Source: Candidatus Omnitrophota bacterium (GTDB taxonomy: Bacteria > Omnitrophota > Gorgyraeia > Zapsychrales > JANLHA01). Taken from it: a stretch of 7,776 nucleotides of DNA. Each line of letters begins with the position of its first letter. Positions within the stretch are counted from its first letter, which is position 1. The DNA lies in NCBI GenBank assembly GCA_023247815.1, contig JAHFFS010000061.1, positions 1-7,776 on the forward strand, in the 5' to 3' direction. This document shows, piece by piece, positions 1 through 7,234 of the stretch. The notes under the pieces were generated by a model. That model was not told the origin of the DNA. It saw only the letters and a program-made list of their open reading frames with translations, and searched no databases. A program made the translations under genes and the position numbers.

Positions 1-182
1 AAACGTAAATCGTAGGATAAACCAGCGCATCCACCGGTCACAACCCCCACGCGAAGACCAAAGCCAGGCTTTCCTTCTTTGGCCATCATGGACTTGACCT
101 TCTCAACCGCCGAGGGTGTTAAAGTGGCAACCGGCCCTTGGTGTTGAATTTGGCTTTCTGTTGTTTTGATTTCTTTTTCCAT
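1..182 (-). CDS. A-type iron-sulfur carrier protein (IscA/ErpA/HesB family), 5' part only
   Basis: The ATG is at 182 and 60 complete codons are visible before the gene runs off the left edge. The protein has a polar N-terminal tail of about 20 residues, then 'LTPSAVEKVKSMM', and near residues 44-58 'RVGVVTGGCAGLSYDL'. The GG-C-(A/S)-G-x-x-Y core is the hallmark of A-type carriers. Cys52 corresponds to the first of three conserved cysteines; the C-terminal C-G-C pair would lie beyond the edge and cannot be checked. Such proteins bind and pass [2Fe-2S]/[4Fe-4S] clusters to apo-enzymes in the cytoplasm. No good Shine-Dalgarno precedes the ATG (only TTGAG directly adjacent), and a candidate promoter would leave a leader of only a few bases. 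The gene lies 87 bases beyond the stop of the upstream redoxin gene and probably has its own promoter. The family call is firm; the subtype (IscA, ErpA, SufA) is not resolvable. Confidence 0.88.
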   Translation of the reverse strand, partial: MEKEIKTTESQIQHQGPVATLTPSAVEKVKSMMAKEGKPGFGLRVGVVTGGCAGLSYDLR

Positions 183-191
183 CTCAACTTA

Positions 192-219
192 AATATAACA
201 CATTGGCTGAATTAGTCAA
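192..219 (-). promoter_or_regulatory. Candidate sigma70-type promoter of the A-type carrier gene
   Basis: On the minus strand TTGACT (219-214) is followed after 16 bases by TATATT (197-192), with a TGT extended -10 just in front of it. Both hexamers are close to consensus. The predicted transcription start, near 185, is only about three bases before the ATG at 182. Transcripts would therefore be almost leaderless, or the true start site lies elsewhere. This is read by eye, with no transcript evidence. Confidence 0.45.
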
Positions 220-223
220 TTCA
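208..223. promoter_or_regulatory. Perfect inverted repeat over the -35 box (possible operator)
   Basis: TGAATT-AGTC-AATTCA is a perfect 6-base inverted repeat with a 4-base spacer. It completely covers the candidate -35 hexamer of the Fe-S carrier gene. A dimeric repressor bound here would block the promoter. The regulator is unknown; the repeat is seen directly, its function is inferred. It is AT-rich and short, so chance is a real alternative. Confidence 0.35.
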
Positions 224-269
224 CTGTATTTTTATTCATTGCCGTTTGCAGTTCGAGGATAAAAATGAC

Positions 270-821
270 TCAAATTCGCCATTTGATCGAACAGCCCATC
301 GACGGTCTTTGTTCTTTAAAAACCGGTAAACCGGAAGCCAACTGGTTAAGCGCTTCCTTCAACTCTTCACGGGTGATCTTGCTTTCATCCTGCCAATTAT
401 CGTCGATGCGGCCATGGTAGACAAGTTCTCTATTTTTGTTAAAGAGATAAATGTCTGGCGTGCACTGCGCCTTAAAACGCCGCGCCACATCCTGACTTTC
501 ATCAACCAGATACGGAAACTCGATTTTTAATTCTTTGATCTTTTTCTTCATATTTTCCGCTGAATCATCCGGATAATCAGGATGGATATTGGGATTGACG
601 GCAACGGTATGGACCCGCATCCCCTTGGCGTAATTGGCCAATCGAATGAAGCGCGGCCAAACCGCGATCGCGTACGGGCAATGGTTGCAGGTGAACGCCA
701 GCAAAAGCCCTCTTTCACCAAACAAATCCTTTCCCTTAAAATTTTTTTCAAAGGGATCTTTAAGTTCAAAATCCGGCATCTTGCTTCCTAGCGGGATCAA
801 GATGGATTCTAATAACGCCAT
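270..821 (-). CDS. Thioredoxin-fold redoxin (AhpC/TSA, peroxiredoxin-like family)
   Basis: This 183-residue soluble protein has no signal peptide. 'LGSKMPDFELKDP' at residues 11-23 is the usual opening strand of the AhpC/TSA/redoxin fold. 'FTCNHCPYA' at 43-51 holds a CxxC pair (Cys45, Cys48), and 'CTPDIYLF' at 120-127 carries the cis-proline typical of thioredoxin folds. The C-terminal 'PSMGCSIKW' (Cys177) is characteristic, as I remember it, of the thioredoxin family group often annotated peroxiredoxin-like. The likely role is cytoplasmic thiol-disulfide or peroxide chemistry; the substrate is unknown. The ATG at 821 is fixed by a perfect AGGAGG nine bases upstream. It follows the helicase gene by 15 bases and is probably the last gene of that unit. 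I see no hairpin-plus-T terminator after it. Confidence 0.85.
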   Translation of the reverse strand: MALLESILIPLGSKMPDFELKDPFEKNFKGKDLFGERGLLLAFTCNHCPYAIAVWPRFIRLANYAKGMRVHTVAVNPNIHPDYPDDSAENMKKKIKELKIEFPYLVDESQDVARRFKAQCTPDIYLFNKNRELVYHGRIDDNWQDESKITREELKEALNQLASGLPVFKEQRPSMGCSIKWRI

Positions 822-830
822 TCCCCAATA

Positions 831-836
831 CCTCCT
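831..836 (-). promoter_or_regulatory. Strong ribosome binding site of the redoxin gene
   Basis: AGGAGG on the minus strand lies nine bases before the ATG at 821 and directly abuts the helicase stop codon (TAG, 839-837). It confirms the redoxin start and suggests efficient, perhaps coupled, translation from the shared transcript. Confidence 0.75.
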
Positions 837-2405
837 CTATTTTTTATCTTTCGCCTTCTGCACGACCCAGCGGCCTTTTTCGTTCTTTTTAAAAAAATCC
901 AAAACCATTTCCGCGTCATGAAAAGACAACGTCACAAAAGAAAAATTATCCAAAATTTGGATGTCTTTGATTTTGGCACTGGTCAGACGGCATTTCTCCG
1001 CAAGTAAGGTAACCAACTTCCCACTTGTCAACCCATCATTTTTGCCCCGTTTGATGAAAAGGCGTGTCTTTCCTTTTGTATCAACGGCAGCACTTCCGAT
1101 CTCGGTGTATTTTTTTTCATCAAGTTCTTCACCAAAGCTGTGCTCCAAAAGAGCGGCAATGATATCCTTCGCGTCGCTGACAGCAAGAAGTTCTTGGATC
1201 AACGTTGCATGTTCAGCGCGCTGGCCGGTCTTGATCATGTTTTCTAACTGGGCTTTGACCTTTTGTCTTCTCATGGCGATCATGTCCTTGATGGAAGGAA
1301 GTGTTGCTTTACGGATATCAGACATGACCTTACGTTTGATATGCTGAAGTTTTTGATATTCCGAAGGGGTAATGAAGGTGACCGCGTTACCTTCTTTACC
1401 GGCGCGTCCAGTGCGTCCAATTCTGTGCACATAAGCTTCCGGGTCTTGCGGCAGGGCATAATTGATGACGTGCGTCAAATTTTGCACATCAATCCCGCGC
1501 GCGGCAACGTCGGTCGCGACGAGAATATTGATGACGCCTTTTTTAAACTTGTTGAGGATTTTTTCTCTTGAATTCTGCGAAAGATCACCGTGCAAACCCT
1601 CTGCGTCATATCCGCGTTCCGCCAAATGATTGCTGATTTTATCCACATCCACTTTGGTTCGGCAAAAAACCAGGCCGTAAAAACCTTCCTCCATGTCAAT
1701 GATCCGACACAGAGTTTCAAATTTTTCACTCTCCGAAACTTCAAAGTAAATCTGATCGGTCTGGGAGGCCGTCAACTGCCCCGTAGTGACTTTGATGGAG
1801 ATATGCTCGCGCATGTATTTCTGGGCGATTTTTTTAATCTCCGGCGGCATCGTTGCCGAAAATAACAAAACCCGTTTATCCACACTGGTTTTTTCAATGA
1901 TTTTTTGAACGTCCTCAAGAAATCCCATGTTCAGCATCTCATCGGCTTCATCCAAAACAAGATAACTGATCCGATCAAGACGCAATGTGCCCCGCTGAAG
2001 ATGGTCGATGATCCTGCCCGGAGTGCCGACAACAATGTCCACCCCTTTTTTTAAGGAACGAAATTGCAGATCAATCGACTGCCCGCCGTAAATTGGGACA
2101 ATGCTCAGATTTTTTTTACCACGGAAAGAGTTCAATTCCTCAGTGACCTGCAGGGCCAATTCTCTGGTCGGGGTCAAAACCAAGGCTTGGACCTCTTTCG
2201 CGTTCTCTTTAATACTCTCGATGATGGGCAATCCAAAGGCCGCGGTCTTTCCGGTTCCAGTTTGCGCCTGCCCCACAACATCTTTATTGGTCGTTAAAAT
2301 TACCGGAATGGCTTGCTCTTGAATCTGGGTAGGGATCTCAAATCCTTTTTGCCGTAAAACCGCCAATGTTTCCGCAGTGAGTCCTAAATCATTAAATGTT
2401 TTCAT
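837..2405 (-). CDS. DEAD-box ATP-dependent RNA helicase with C-terminal DbpA-type RNA-binding domain (DeaD/CsdA-like)
   Basis: This 522-residue protein has the full DEAD-box motif set in order. They are the Q motif with 'GFEIPTQIQ' (21-29), motif I AQTGTGKT (47-54), Ia PTREL (79-83), TPGR (128-131), DEAD (152-155), SAT (183-185), the motif IV region 'LVFCRTK' (245-251), 'ATDVAARGID' (297-306) and HRIGRTGR (327-334). A linker helix region follows. Residues 446-518 match the DbpA/CsdA RNA-recognition fold, beginning 'TRLFIKRGKNDGL' and ending 'GRWVVQKAKD'. Proteins with this layout unwind RNA in ribosome assembly, cold adaptation or RNA decay. Length lies between E. coli DbpA (about 457) and DeaD (about 629), so neither name is certain. 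The ATG is six bases after the hydrolase stop, with only a weak TGGA site, implying translational coupling. All catalytic motifs look intact. Confidence 0.95.
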   Translation of the reverse strand: MKTFNDLGLTAETLAVLRQKGFEIPTQIQEQAIPVILTTNKDVVGQAQTGTGKTAAFGLPIIESIKENAKEVQALVLTPTRELALQVTEELNSFRGKKNLSIVPIYGGQSIDLQFRSLKKGVDIVVGTPGRIIDHLQRGTLRLDRISYLVLDEADEMLNMGFLEDVQKIIEKTSVDKRVLLFSATMPPEIKKIAQKYMREHISIKVTTGQLTASQTDQIYFEVSESEKFETLCRIIDMEEGFYGLVFCRTKVDVDKISNHLAERGYDAEGLHGDLSQNSREKILNKFKKGVINILVATDVAARGIDVQNLTHVINYALPQDPEAYVHRIGRTGRAGKEGNAVTFITPSEYQKLQHIKRKVMSDIRKATLPSIKDMIAMRRQKVKAQLENMIKTGQRAEHATLIQELLAVSDAKDIIAALLEHSFGEELDEKKYTEIGSAAVDTKGKTRLFIKRGKNDGLTSGKLVTLLAEKCRLTSAKIKDIQILDNFSFVTLSFHDAEMVLDFFKKNEKGRWVVQKAKDKK

Positions 2406-2411
2406 AATCCA

Positions 2412-3188
2412 TTAACAGGTCTGTGCCCGTTTTTCCTTTCCAGCTTGTGATAATGTTTCTCTAAACCAATTCTTGAAACGATTGATGGTTCCTTCACGGT
2501 CCCTTCTGAATAAATACTCCGCGTGGGTCCCGTTCGCAATGATTTCTATCCTTTTAAAAGCCCCGGCCTTTTGATAGAGCTGCTTTGAATGCCATGGCAA
2601 AACCAACCAATCTTTCGCCCCGTGATAAAACAATGTCGGGATTTTGATTTTAGCAACGATTTCAATCGGCTTCGTTTTCTTGAGCCAGAAGGCCCCGGCC
2701 TTAAACCCTTTGCCGATCCTTCCCTCTTGTAAGACATTATATACGACATTCTCCATAATATCCATTTTCCAAAAATGAAAATCGATTTTTCCAAATTCGC
2801 TCGGCGGACTGACGGCAATCAAACTGTCCATGGGATTTGCTTGGGCCGCAACAATAAGCCCTACAGCCGCGCCCATCGAAAACCCAATGACACCAACCCG
2901 CGCATACCTTTCCCGAGCGAAAGCTAGGATCGCGGTTAAATCCAAGGGCTCTTTGGCTGACCAAGTAAAGCGACCTTCGCTCTCGCCATGCCCGCGATAA
3001 TCCATCACCACAACGTCGTAAACATCAAGTAGGTTTTCCGCCATCTCTTGAAATAACACCGCCTTTTTGCTGTTATAAAAACCGTGCGCCAAGACAATCA
3101 CAGAGCTATGGCCATTCGAGTAATGATCAAACGCTATTCTTGTTTGATCATCCGTGAGGACCGCACCATTTTTTTTAGAAATTATCAT
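2412..3188 (-). CDS. Alpha/beta hydrolase (serine hydrolase, esterase/lipase-like)
   Basis: The frame is open from an ATG at 3227 (271 residues), but I prefer the ATG at 3188 (258 residues). That one has AGG four bases upstream and lies behind a candidate promoter that would start transcription near 3209, downstream of 3227. In the long numbering the fold signatures are 'AHGF' (47-50, oxyanion region), 'DYRGHGES' (76-83), the nucleophile elbow GFSMG (115-119, Ser117), Asp206 in 'GAKDWLV', and His235 in 'NGTHAEYL'. Together these give a complete Ser-Asp-His triad. No signal peptide is convincing in the short form, so it is probably cytoplasmic. The overall pattern resembles the large group of uncharacterised 'alpha/beta fold hydrolases' related to bacterial acyl-ester or peptide hydrolases; the substrate cannot be named. 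It appears to lead an operon with the helicase and the redoxin. Confidence 0.88.
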   Translation of the reverse strand: MIISKKNGAVLTDDQTRIAFDHYSNGHSSVIVLAHGFYNSKKAVLFQEMAENLLDVYDVVVMDYRGHGESEGRFTWSAKEPLDLTAILAFARERYARVGVIGFSMGAAVGLIVAAQANPMDSLIAVSPPSEFGKIDFHFWKMDIMENVVYNVLQEGRIGKGFKAGAFWLKKTKPIEIVAKIKIPTLFYHGAKDWLVLPWHSKQLYQKAGAFKRIEIIANGTHAEYLFRRDREGTINRFKNWFRETLSQAGKEKRAQTC

Positions 3189-3215
3189 TCTACCTACGCT
3201 AGCGTTGCCCAGCAA

Positions 3216-3245
3216 AATAAATTGCATTGATCATTTTGATTGCAA
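3216..3245 (-). promoter_or_regulatory. Candidate promoter of the hydrolase-helicase-redoxin unit
   Basis: TTGCAA (3245-3240) and TTTATT (3221-3216) are separated by 18 bases; each matches consensus at four of six positions. Transcription would begin near 3209, giving a leader of roughly 20 bases to the preferred ATG at 3188. It sits just beyond the terminator of the preceding operon, which is where a new promoter is expected. Confidence 0.4.
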
Positions 3246-3262
3246 CATTTTAACACAGGCAT

Positions 3263-3288
3263 AAAAAAAAGGACCACTTAATGGCCCT
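3263..3288 (-). terminator. Intrinsic terminator of the nitrate reductase block
   Basis: Read on the minus strand, AGGGCCA (3288-3282) pairs with TGGTCCT (3276-3270) across a five-base loop TTAAG, giving seven pairs with one G-U. Eight T residues follow immediately (counting the last stem base's neighbour run, 3270-3263). It lies about 75 bases after the stop of the catalytic subunit and separates that operon from the hydrolase unit. The remaining spacer (3289-3364) shows only short AT-rich imperfect repeats such as TTAGCTAA. Confidence 0.85.
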
Positions 3289-3364
3289 GCACCTGTTGAT
3301 CGCTATCTAAACTGTTAGCTAATGGTCAATAAATTTTGATGGGTGCTACTCATGCCAGGCCTGC

Positions 3365-5566
3365 TTATTCCCATTCATCAATCGATATCCTCGCTGCGCA
3401 GGTTTTGTATGACGGCTGCCGTGAGTACGGGTCAAATGAAGACAATGTCAATTGATTGGTCTGTTCATAATGCATCGGCATAAAAAGCTGGCCCGGCTTT
3501 ACCGTTGGAATCACAAATGACTTGGCTCTCACTCGACCTCGGCGGGTGGCAACTGTGACCCACTGGCTATTTCGAATTTTGTATCGGTCGGCATCATCGG
3601 TGTTGATTTCAACATAAACCTGCTGCGGATACAGCATCCGCAAAATCTTTGACTTTGCCGTTCGGGTCTGGGTGTGCCATTGCACCGAGGACCCCCGTCC
3701 GGTAAGAAGCGTAAAAGGATATTGATCACAGACCGGTTCCGGATTATTTTTGATTTCTTCAAAAATAAATCGCGCTTTTCCATCGCTGTGATAATATCTG
3801 CCGTCTGCAAACAGCCGCCGCTCCGGCTCCGCTGTTTCCTGAGCCAGCACAAAAGGCCACTGAATTCCACCGCGATCTTCTAGCATCTGATAATCTTTGA
3901 TCCCGCTGATATCACAGGGTTGTCCTTTTGCTATCCTTTTTAAAATATGAAACACCTCCTTCGGAGAAGTCCATTCTGTAAAGAGCTGTTCACATCCCCA
4001 GTAATAAGCGATGAGCTTAAAAATCTCAAAATCAGTCTTGGCCTCACCAGGAGGCTCTGCCACTTTTTTGATCAAACCGAGGCGCCGCTCGGAATTGATA
4101 AAGGTGCCTTCCTTCTCGCCCCACCCCGCGGCCGGAAAAACCAAATCAGCGGACTGGGCGGTCTCAGTCGTGTCATACATATCTTGAACGACAAAAAAAT
4201 CCAAATTTTTAATTTGTTCGCGTAATGTCTTTTGCTCAATCCAGGAATGCAGCGGATTTGTCGCGATCACCCAAAGGCCTTTGATTTTATTTTGAATGAT
4301 TCCATCAATGATTTGATCATAAGCCAAGCTGTTTTGCCGCGGGATGCAATCTTCCTTGATATTCAAAAGGTCCGCAATTTTTTTGCGATGATCGGAGTTT
4401 AAAAAATCATGCCCACCCAAAAGGTTCGTTGTATTGCTAAAAAGCCGTGATCCCATGGCGTTGCATTGACCGGTAATGGAATTCGCCCCTGTGCCAGGCC
4501 GGCCGATATTGCCGGTCATTAATGCTAAGTTGATGATCGCTTGCGCTGTGCGTACCGCTTCGTAGCCTTGATTAACACCCATCGTCCACCAAAAAGAAAC
4601 TCGCTTTCCGCGATGGATAAGCTCAGCGAATTCCAGAATGTCATCCATAGACAAACCGGTTTTCTGACTTACCAAGTCTGGCGAGAACAACTGAACATGA
4701 TTTTTAAAATCAGCAAACCCGATGGTGTGGCCGTTGATGTATTTTTCATTGATCCAACCGTTTGCGATCAAAATTTGCGCCAGCCCGTAAAAAAGGGTCA
4801 AATCGCTTTTAGGATTTAGCGCGTAGTGCCTGGTTGCCGCCATCGCGGTTTCGGTTTTACGCGGATCAACCACAATGATTTCCGGATGATTCGGATTCAT
4901 GCAGACCCGCTGCCAGAGGATCGGGTGGGCAATACAAGGATTAGCGCCAACAAAAACAATCACATCCGATTCTTCAAGATCTTTGTAAGTATACGGGGGG
5001 GCATCAAAACCAAACGATTGTTTATAGGCGGTCACCGCCGTCGCCATGCACTGACGGGTGTTCCCATCGCCATGAAGAAAACCCATACCAAATTTTGCCA
5101 AAACCCCCAACAAAGCCATTTCTTCATTGGTGAACTGGCCCGTGCTGATAAAGGCAACACTCCCTTTACCGTATTTGTGTTGGATCGCGACAAAACGGTT
5201 GACAAACTCTTCCATGGCCCTCGCCCAGGTGACCGGCTCCAACTGACCATTGGGATTTCGCAAAAGCGGTTTTATGGCCCGGTCCATTGCCCGCAGCGGT
5301 GTTAACGCTTCCCATCCCTTGGGACAGGCTTCGCCCAAATTGACAGGGTAATGCCTGGTCGGCGTCAAATTCACCGCTTGGTTATTTTTGATATGAATAT
5401 CCAGGCTGCACCCCACCGAGCAATACCCACAGATTGATTTGCTAACACCATCGGGCAAAAGGCGTGTAGGCAATTTCCCTAATCCAAAGGAGGCTTCCTC
5501 AAGCTTCAACTCAGCCGTATATTTGCCGTCGCTCTGGAAAATAAAATTTTTAAGTCGCTCTTTCAA
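3365..5566 (-). CDS. nasA: Assimilatory nitrate reductase catalytic subunit (NasA/NarB-type, Mo-bisMGD, [4Fe-4S])
   Basis: This 733-residue member of the DMSO reductase superfamily should reduce nitrate to nitrite. The N-terminal [4Fe-4S] motif is C46-x2-C49-x3-C53-x27-C81, followed by K83 in 'CPKG', the lysine position used for electron transfer in Nap/Nas enzymes. 'GNTRQCM' places Cys173 where Nap/Nas enzymes carry the molybdenum-ligating cysteine. 'WWTMGVNQ' (326-333) and 'GTGANSITGQCNAMGSR' (358-374) are strong Nas signatures. 'TGRGSSVQWHTQTRT' and the final 'QPSYKTCAARI' mark the molybdopterin dinucleotide-binding domain. There is no twin-arginine signal, so it should be cytoplasmic. There is also no C-terminal [2Fe-2S] domain as in some NasA proteins, so electrons must come from a partner, evidently the fused ferredoxin/anchor encoded just upstream. 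The start is a TTG whose last two bases overlap the upstream TGA stop. The next in-frame Met (94) would delete the cluster, so TTG is well supported. Activity on nitrate is inferred from family. Confidence 0.87.
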   Translation of the reverse strand: MKERLKNFIFQSDGKYTAELKLEEASFGLGKLPTRLLPDGVSKSICGYCSVGCSLDIHIKNNQAVNLTPTRHYPVNLGEACPKGWEALTPLRAMDRAIKPLLRNPNGQLEPVTWARAMEEFVNRFVAIQHKYGKGSVAFISTGQFTNEEMALLGVLAKFGMGFLHGDGNTRQCMATAVTAYKQSFGFDAPPYTYKDLEESDVIVFVGANPCIAHPILWQRVCMNPNHPEIIVVDPRKTETAMAATRHYALNPKSDLTLFYGLAQILIANGWINEKYINGHTIGFADFKNHVQLFSPDLVSQKTGLSMDDILEFAELIHRGKRVSFWWTMGVNQGYEAVRTAQAIINLALMTGNIGRPGTGANSITGQCNAMGSRLFSNTTNLLGGHDFLNSDHRKKIADLLNIKEDCIPRQNSLAYDQIIDGIIQNKIKGLWVIATNPLHSWIEQKTLREQIKNLDFFVVQDMYDTTETAQSADLVFPAAGWGEKEGTFINSERRLGLIKKVAEPPGEAKTDFEIFKLIAYYWGCEQLFTEWTSPKEVFHILKRIAKGQPCDISGIKDYQMLEDRGGIQWPFVLAQETAEPERRLFADGRYYHSDGKARFIFEEIKNNPEPVCDQYPFTLLTGRGSSVQWHTQTRTAKSKILRMLYPQQVYVEINTDDADRYKIRNSQWVTVATRRGRVRAKSFVIPTVKPGQLFMPMHYEQTNQLTLSSFDPYSRQPSYKTCAARISIDEWE

Positions 5567-7224
5567 TTGTTCAATCCCCCAGGCATTTTCAAAGGAACAA
5601 CTGCTTTAAAAAAAAGTAACCGCTCCAAAAATTCTCCTGCCAACGACCCAATAAAAATGAAAACAGCAAGCGCCAACATCACCAATTCCACTTCCTGATT
5701 CATTTGCATAAACACAAATGGGAGCACGATTCCCCCGAGCGTCCCGCAAATAAACCGCGACAAGGTAAATCTTTTTAAGTGCCGCGTCATGAGGATCGCT
5801 GTTTTCGACATAAACGATAAACTGTTTTGATCTGCTGTCAAAAGAATGATGGCCTCCAATAACAGTTTGATTGCCGAAGTCAAAACAATGATTTGACAAA
5901 TTTTGTTGCCAAAATCTTTAAGCAGGTCCGAAGCTATTGTGTGGGCATGGAAAAACCCTAAACAGCTGGCCGTCAAAAGCATGGTTGCGCATCCTAAAAT
6001 GATCGCCGTCATAAAAAATTTGGCCGTGGTCATGGGATTATCCCAAAAAGGGCGTTTGGTGTCTCGGTAAACCATGACCGAACAAAAAATTCCGATCAAT
6101 CCGAAAATAGCAACGGTCAACCCCAGTAGCGAAAAAATATGACTTCCCAATACGCTCATGATCAGGCCGGCAAAGGGTTTAATCCAACAACTTAAAGCAT
6201 AAATCACAGCGCTCGCGGCAAAAAACACAAAGGCGATGATCTCGCGGCTCAACCAGGATGTTTTAAATCCTAAAACTGCTCGGAAAGCTAAATGCGGGCG
6301 GCCTAGATGACAAACACTTCCCACTAAGGCCAACAATCCTAAACCCGCTACCACCGCAGCGTGACCGGCGCTAAAAATACTTGAATAGTTCAACATCAGC
6401 ACCTGAAAAACGATTTGCATAAAAAACGCTCCAACGGAAAGCTGGGTCAGAACCAGCATGACAACCAGCGGGATGTGGGAATGTTCAGGCGTAATCGTGT
6501 GATGATCAACCGAGATCATGTTGCTTGAAAAACCGTGGCTGGTTTTGTATTTGGTGGTTGGAAAAGTGTAATCAGAGGCCGGAGCGCCGGCAATCTTGAC
6601 ATATTCTGATGCGTGTCGTTTCACCTCATTGACGTCAACAAGGGTCACACGAATCGCACCATTGGGGCAGGCCCGGGCGCAGGCCGGGGCTTGCCCGTCA
6701 TTCAATCGGCCGATGCACATATCGCATTTATGAACAATTCCCCTTTTCTTATTGTATTTCGGGACATCATAAGGACATTTTAAAATGCAATACTGACATC
6801 CAAAGCATTGATCTTCCAAATGCTTGACAATGCCCGTGACCGGATCCTTTGTGTAGGCCAGCGTCGGACATCCGTTCATGCAAGCCGGATCAAGACAATG
6901 ATGGCAGGCGGTTGTCACGTGCTGAAGGACCGGCTGAGAACTCGTCCCGCCATGAATCAGCCCAACCGAACGCCAGGTTTCATCTTCATCCAAACCGTTT
7001 TCGTTATGACACGCGGTCACACAGGCCTTGCAGCCGGTGCACTTATCCATATCCACCTCAAAGGCATACTGCTGCCCCACTCCCGGAGATTTCGCCGGGA
7101 TCAATTCGCGATATTTTTTTAAAGAACGATCAATCTGCCGCGTTTCGTGCTTAAACGCGAATTCTTCAACCGCGGAAATGAGCGCTTGTTTATCAATGTG
7201 TTCGTCAACAAATAAATCTTTCAT
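5563..7224 (-). CDS. Fused electron-transfer and membrane anchor subunit: DmsB-like four-cluster ferredoxin plus DmsC-like quinol anchor
   Basis: This 553-residue, two-part protein begins with about 55 residues of helical, soluble sequence. Four cysteine groups then make a DmsB/NrfC-type ferredoxin with all 16 ligands present: C62-C65-C68-C72, C107-C110-C115-C119, C140-C143-C146-C150 and C167-C170-C182-C186. From about residue 250 there are eight hydrophobic segments (roughly 252-275, 285-303, 327-346, 352-380, 400-422, 443-463, 490-507, 511-535). 'HLGRPHLAFRA' (306-316) and 'SWLSREII' (323-330) are signatures of the DmsC family, which oxidises quinol. The protein should carry electrons from membrane quinol to the catalytic subunit encoded next, whose start overlaps its stop. 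No signal peptide is present, so the ferredoxin part should face the cytoplasm. The ATG at 7224 follows AAGGA with a three-base gap. From memory, similar fused subunits accompany nitrate reductases in several phyla; I cannot verify this here. Confidence 0.88.
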   Translation of the reverse strand: MKDLFVDEHIDKQALISAVEEFAFKHETRQIDRSLKKYRELIPAKSPGVGQQYAFEVDMDKCTGCKACVTACHNENGLDEDETWRSVGLIHGGTSSQPVLQHVTTACHHCLDPACMNGCPTLAYTKDPVTGIVKHLEDQCFGCQYCILKCPYDVPKYNKKRGIVHKCDMCIGRLNDGQAPACARACPNGAIRVTLVDVNEVKRHASEYVKIAGAPASDYTFPTTKYKTSHGFSSNMISVDHHTITPEHSHIPLVVMLVLTQLSVGAFFMQIVFQVLMLNYSSIFSAGHAAVVAGLGLLALVGSVCHLGRPHLAFRAVLGFKTSWLSREIIAFVFFAASAVIYALSCWIKPFAGLIMSVLGSHIFSLLGLTVAIFGLIGIFCSVMVYRDTKRPFWDNPMTTAKFFMTAIILGCATMLLTASCLGFFHAHTIASDLLKDFGNKICQIIVLTSAIKLLLEAIILLTADQNSLSFMSKTAILMTRHLKRFTLSRFICGTLGGIVLPFVFMQMNQEVELVMLALAVFIFIGSLAGEFLERLLFFKAVVPLKMPGGLNN

Positions 7225-7234
7225 CGGTCCTTTT

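Noticed and set aside
961..1347. Plus-strand open frame of 128 codons inside the helicase gene
   Set aside because: It is antisense to a gene with all DEAD-box motifs intact, its protein has no recognisable family features, and no ribosome site was seen.
4826..5305. Plus-strand open frame of 159 codons inside the nitrate reductase gene
   Set aside because: Antisense to highly conserved catalytic-subunit sequence; the composition, rich in Arg, His and Ile, looks like a shadow frame.
3365..5566. Formate dehydrogenase identity for the molybdopterin subunit
   Set aside because: It shares the superfamily, but the WTMGVNQ and GTGANSITGQCNAMGSR motifs, the GNTRQCM cysteine context and the Rieske neighbour favour a Nas-type nitrate reductase.
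6808..7154. Overlapping plus-strand frames opposite the cysteine-rich ferredoxin region
   Set aside because: They mirror the cysteine codons of the real gene and show no domain or start signal of their own.
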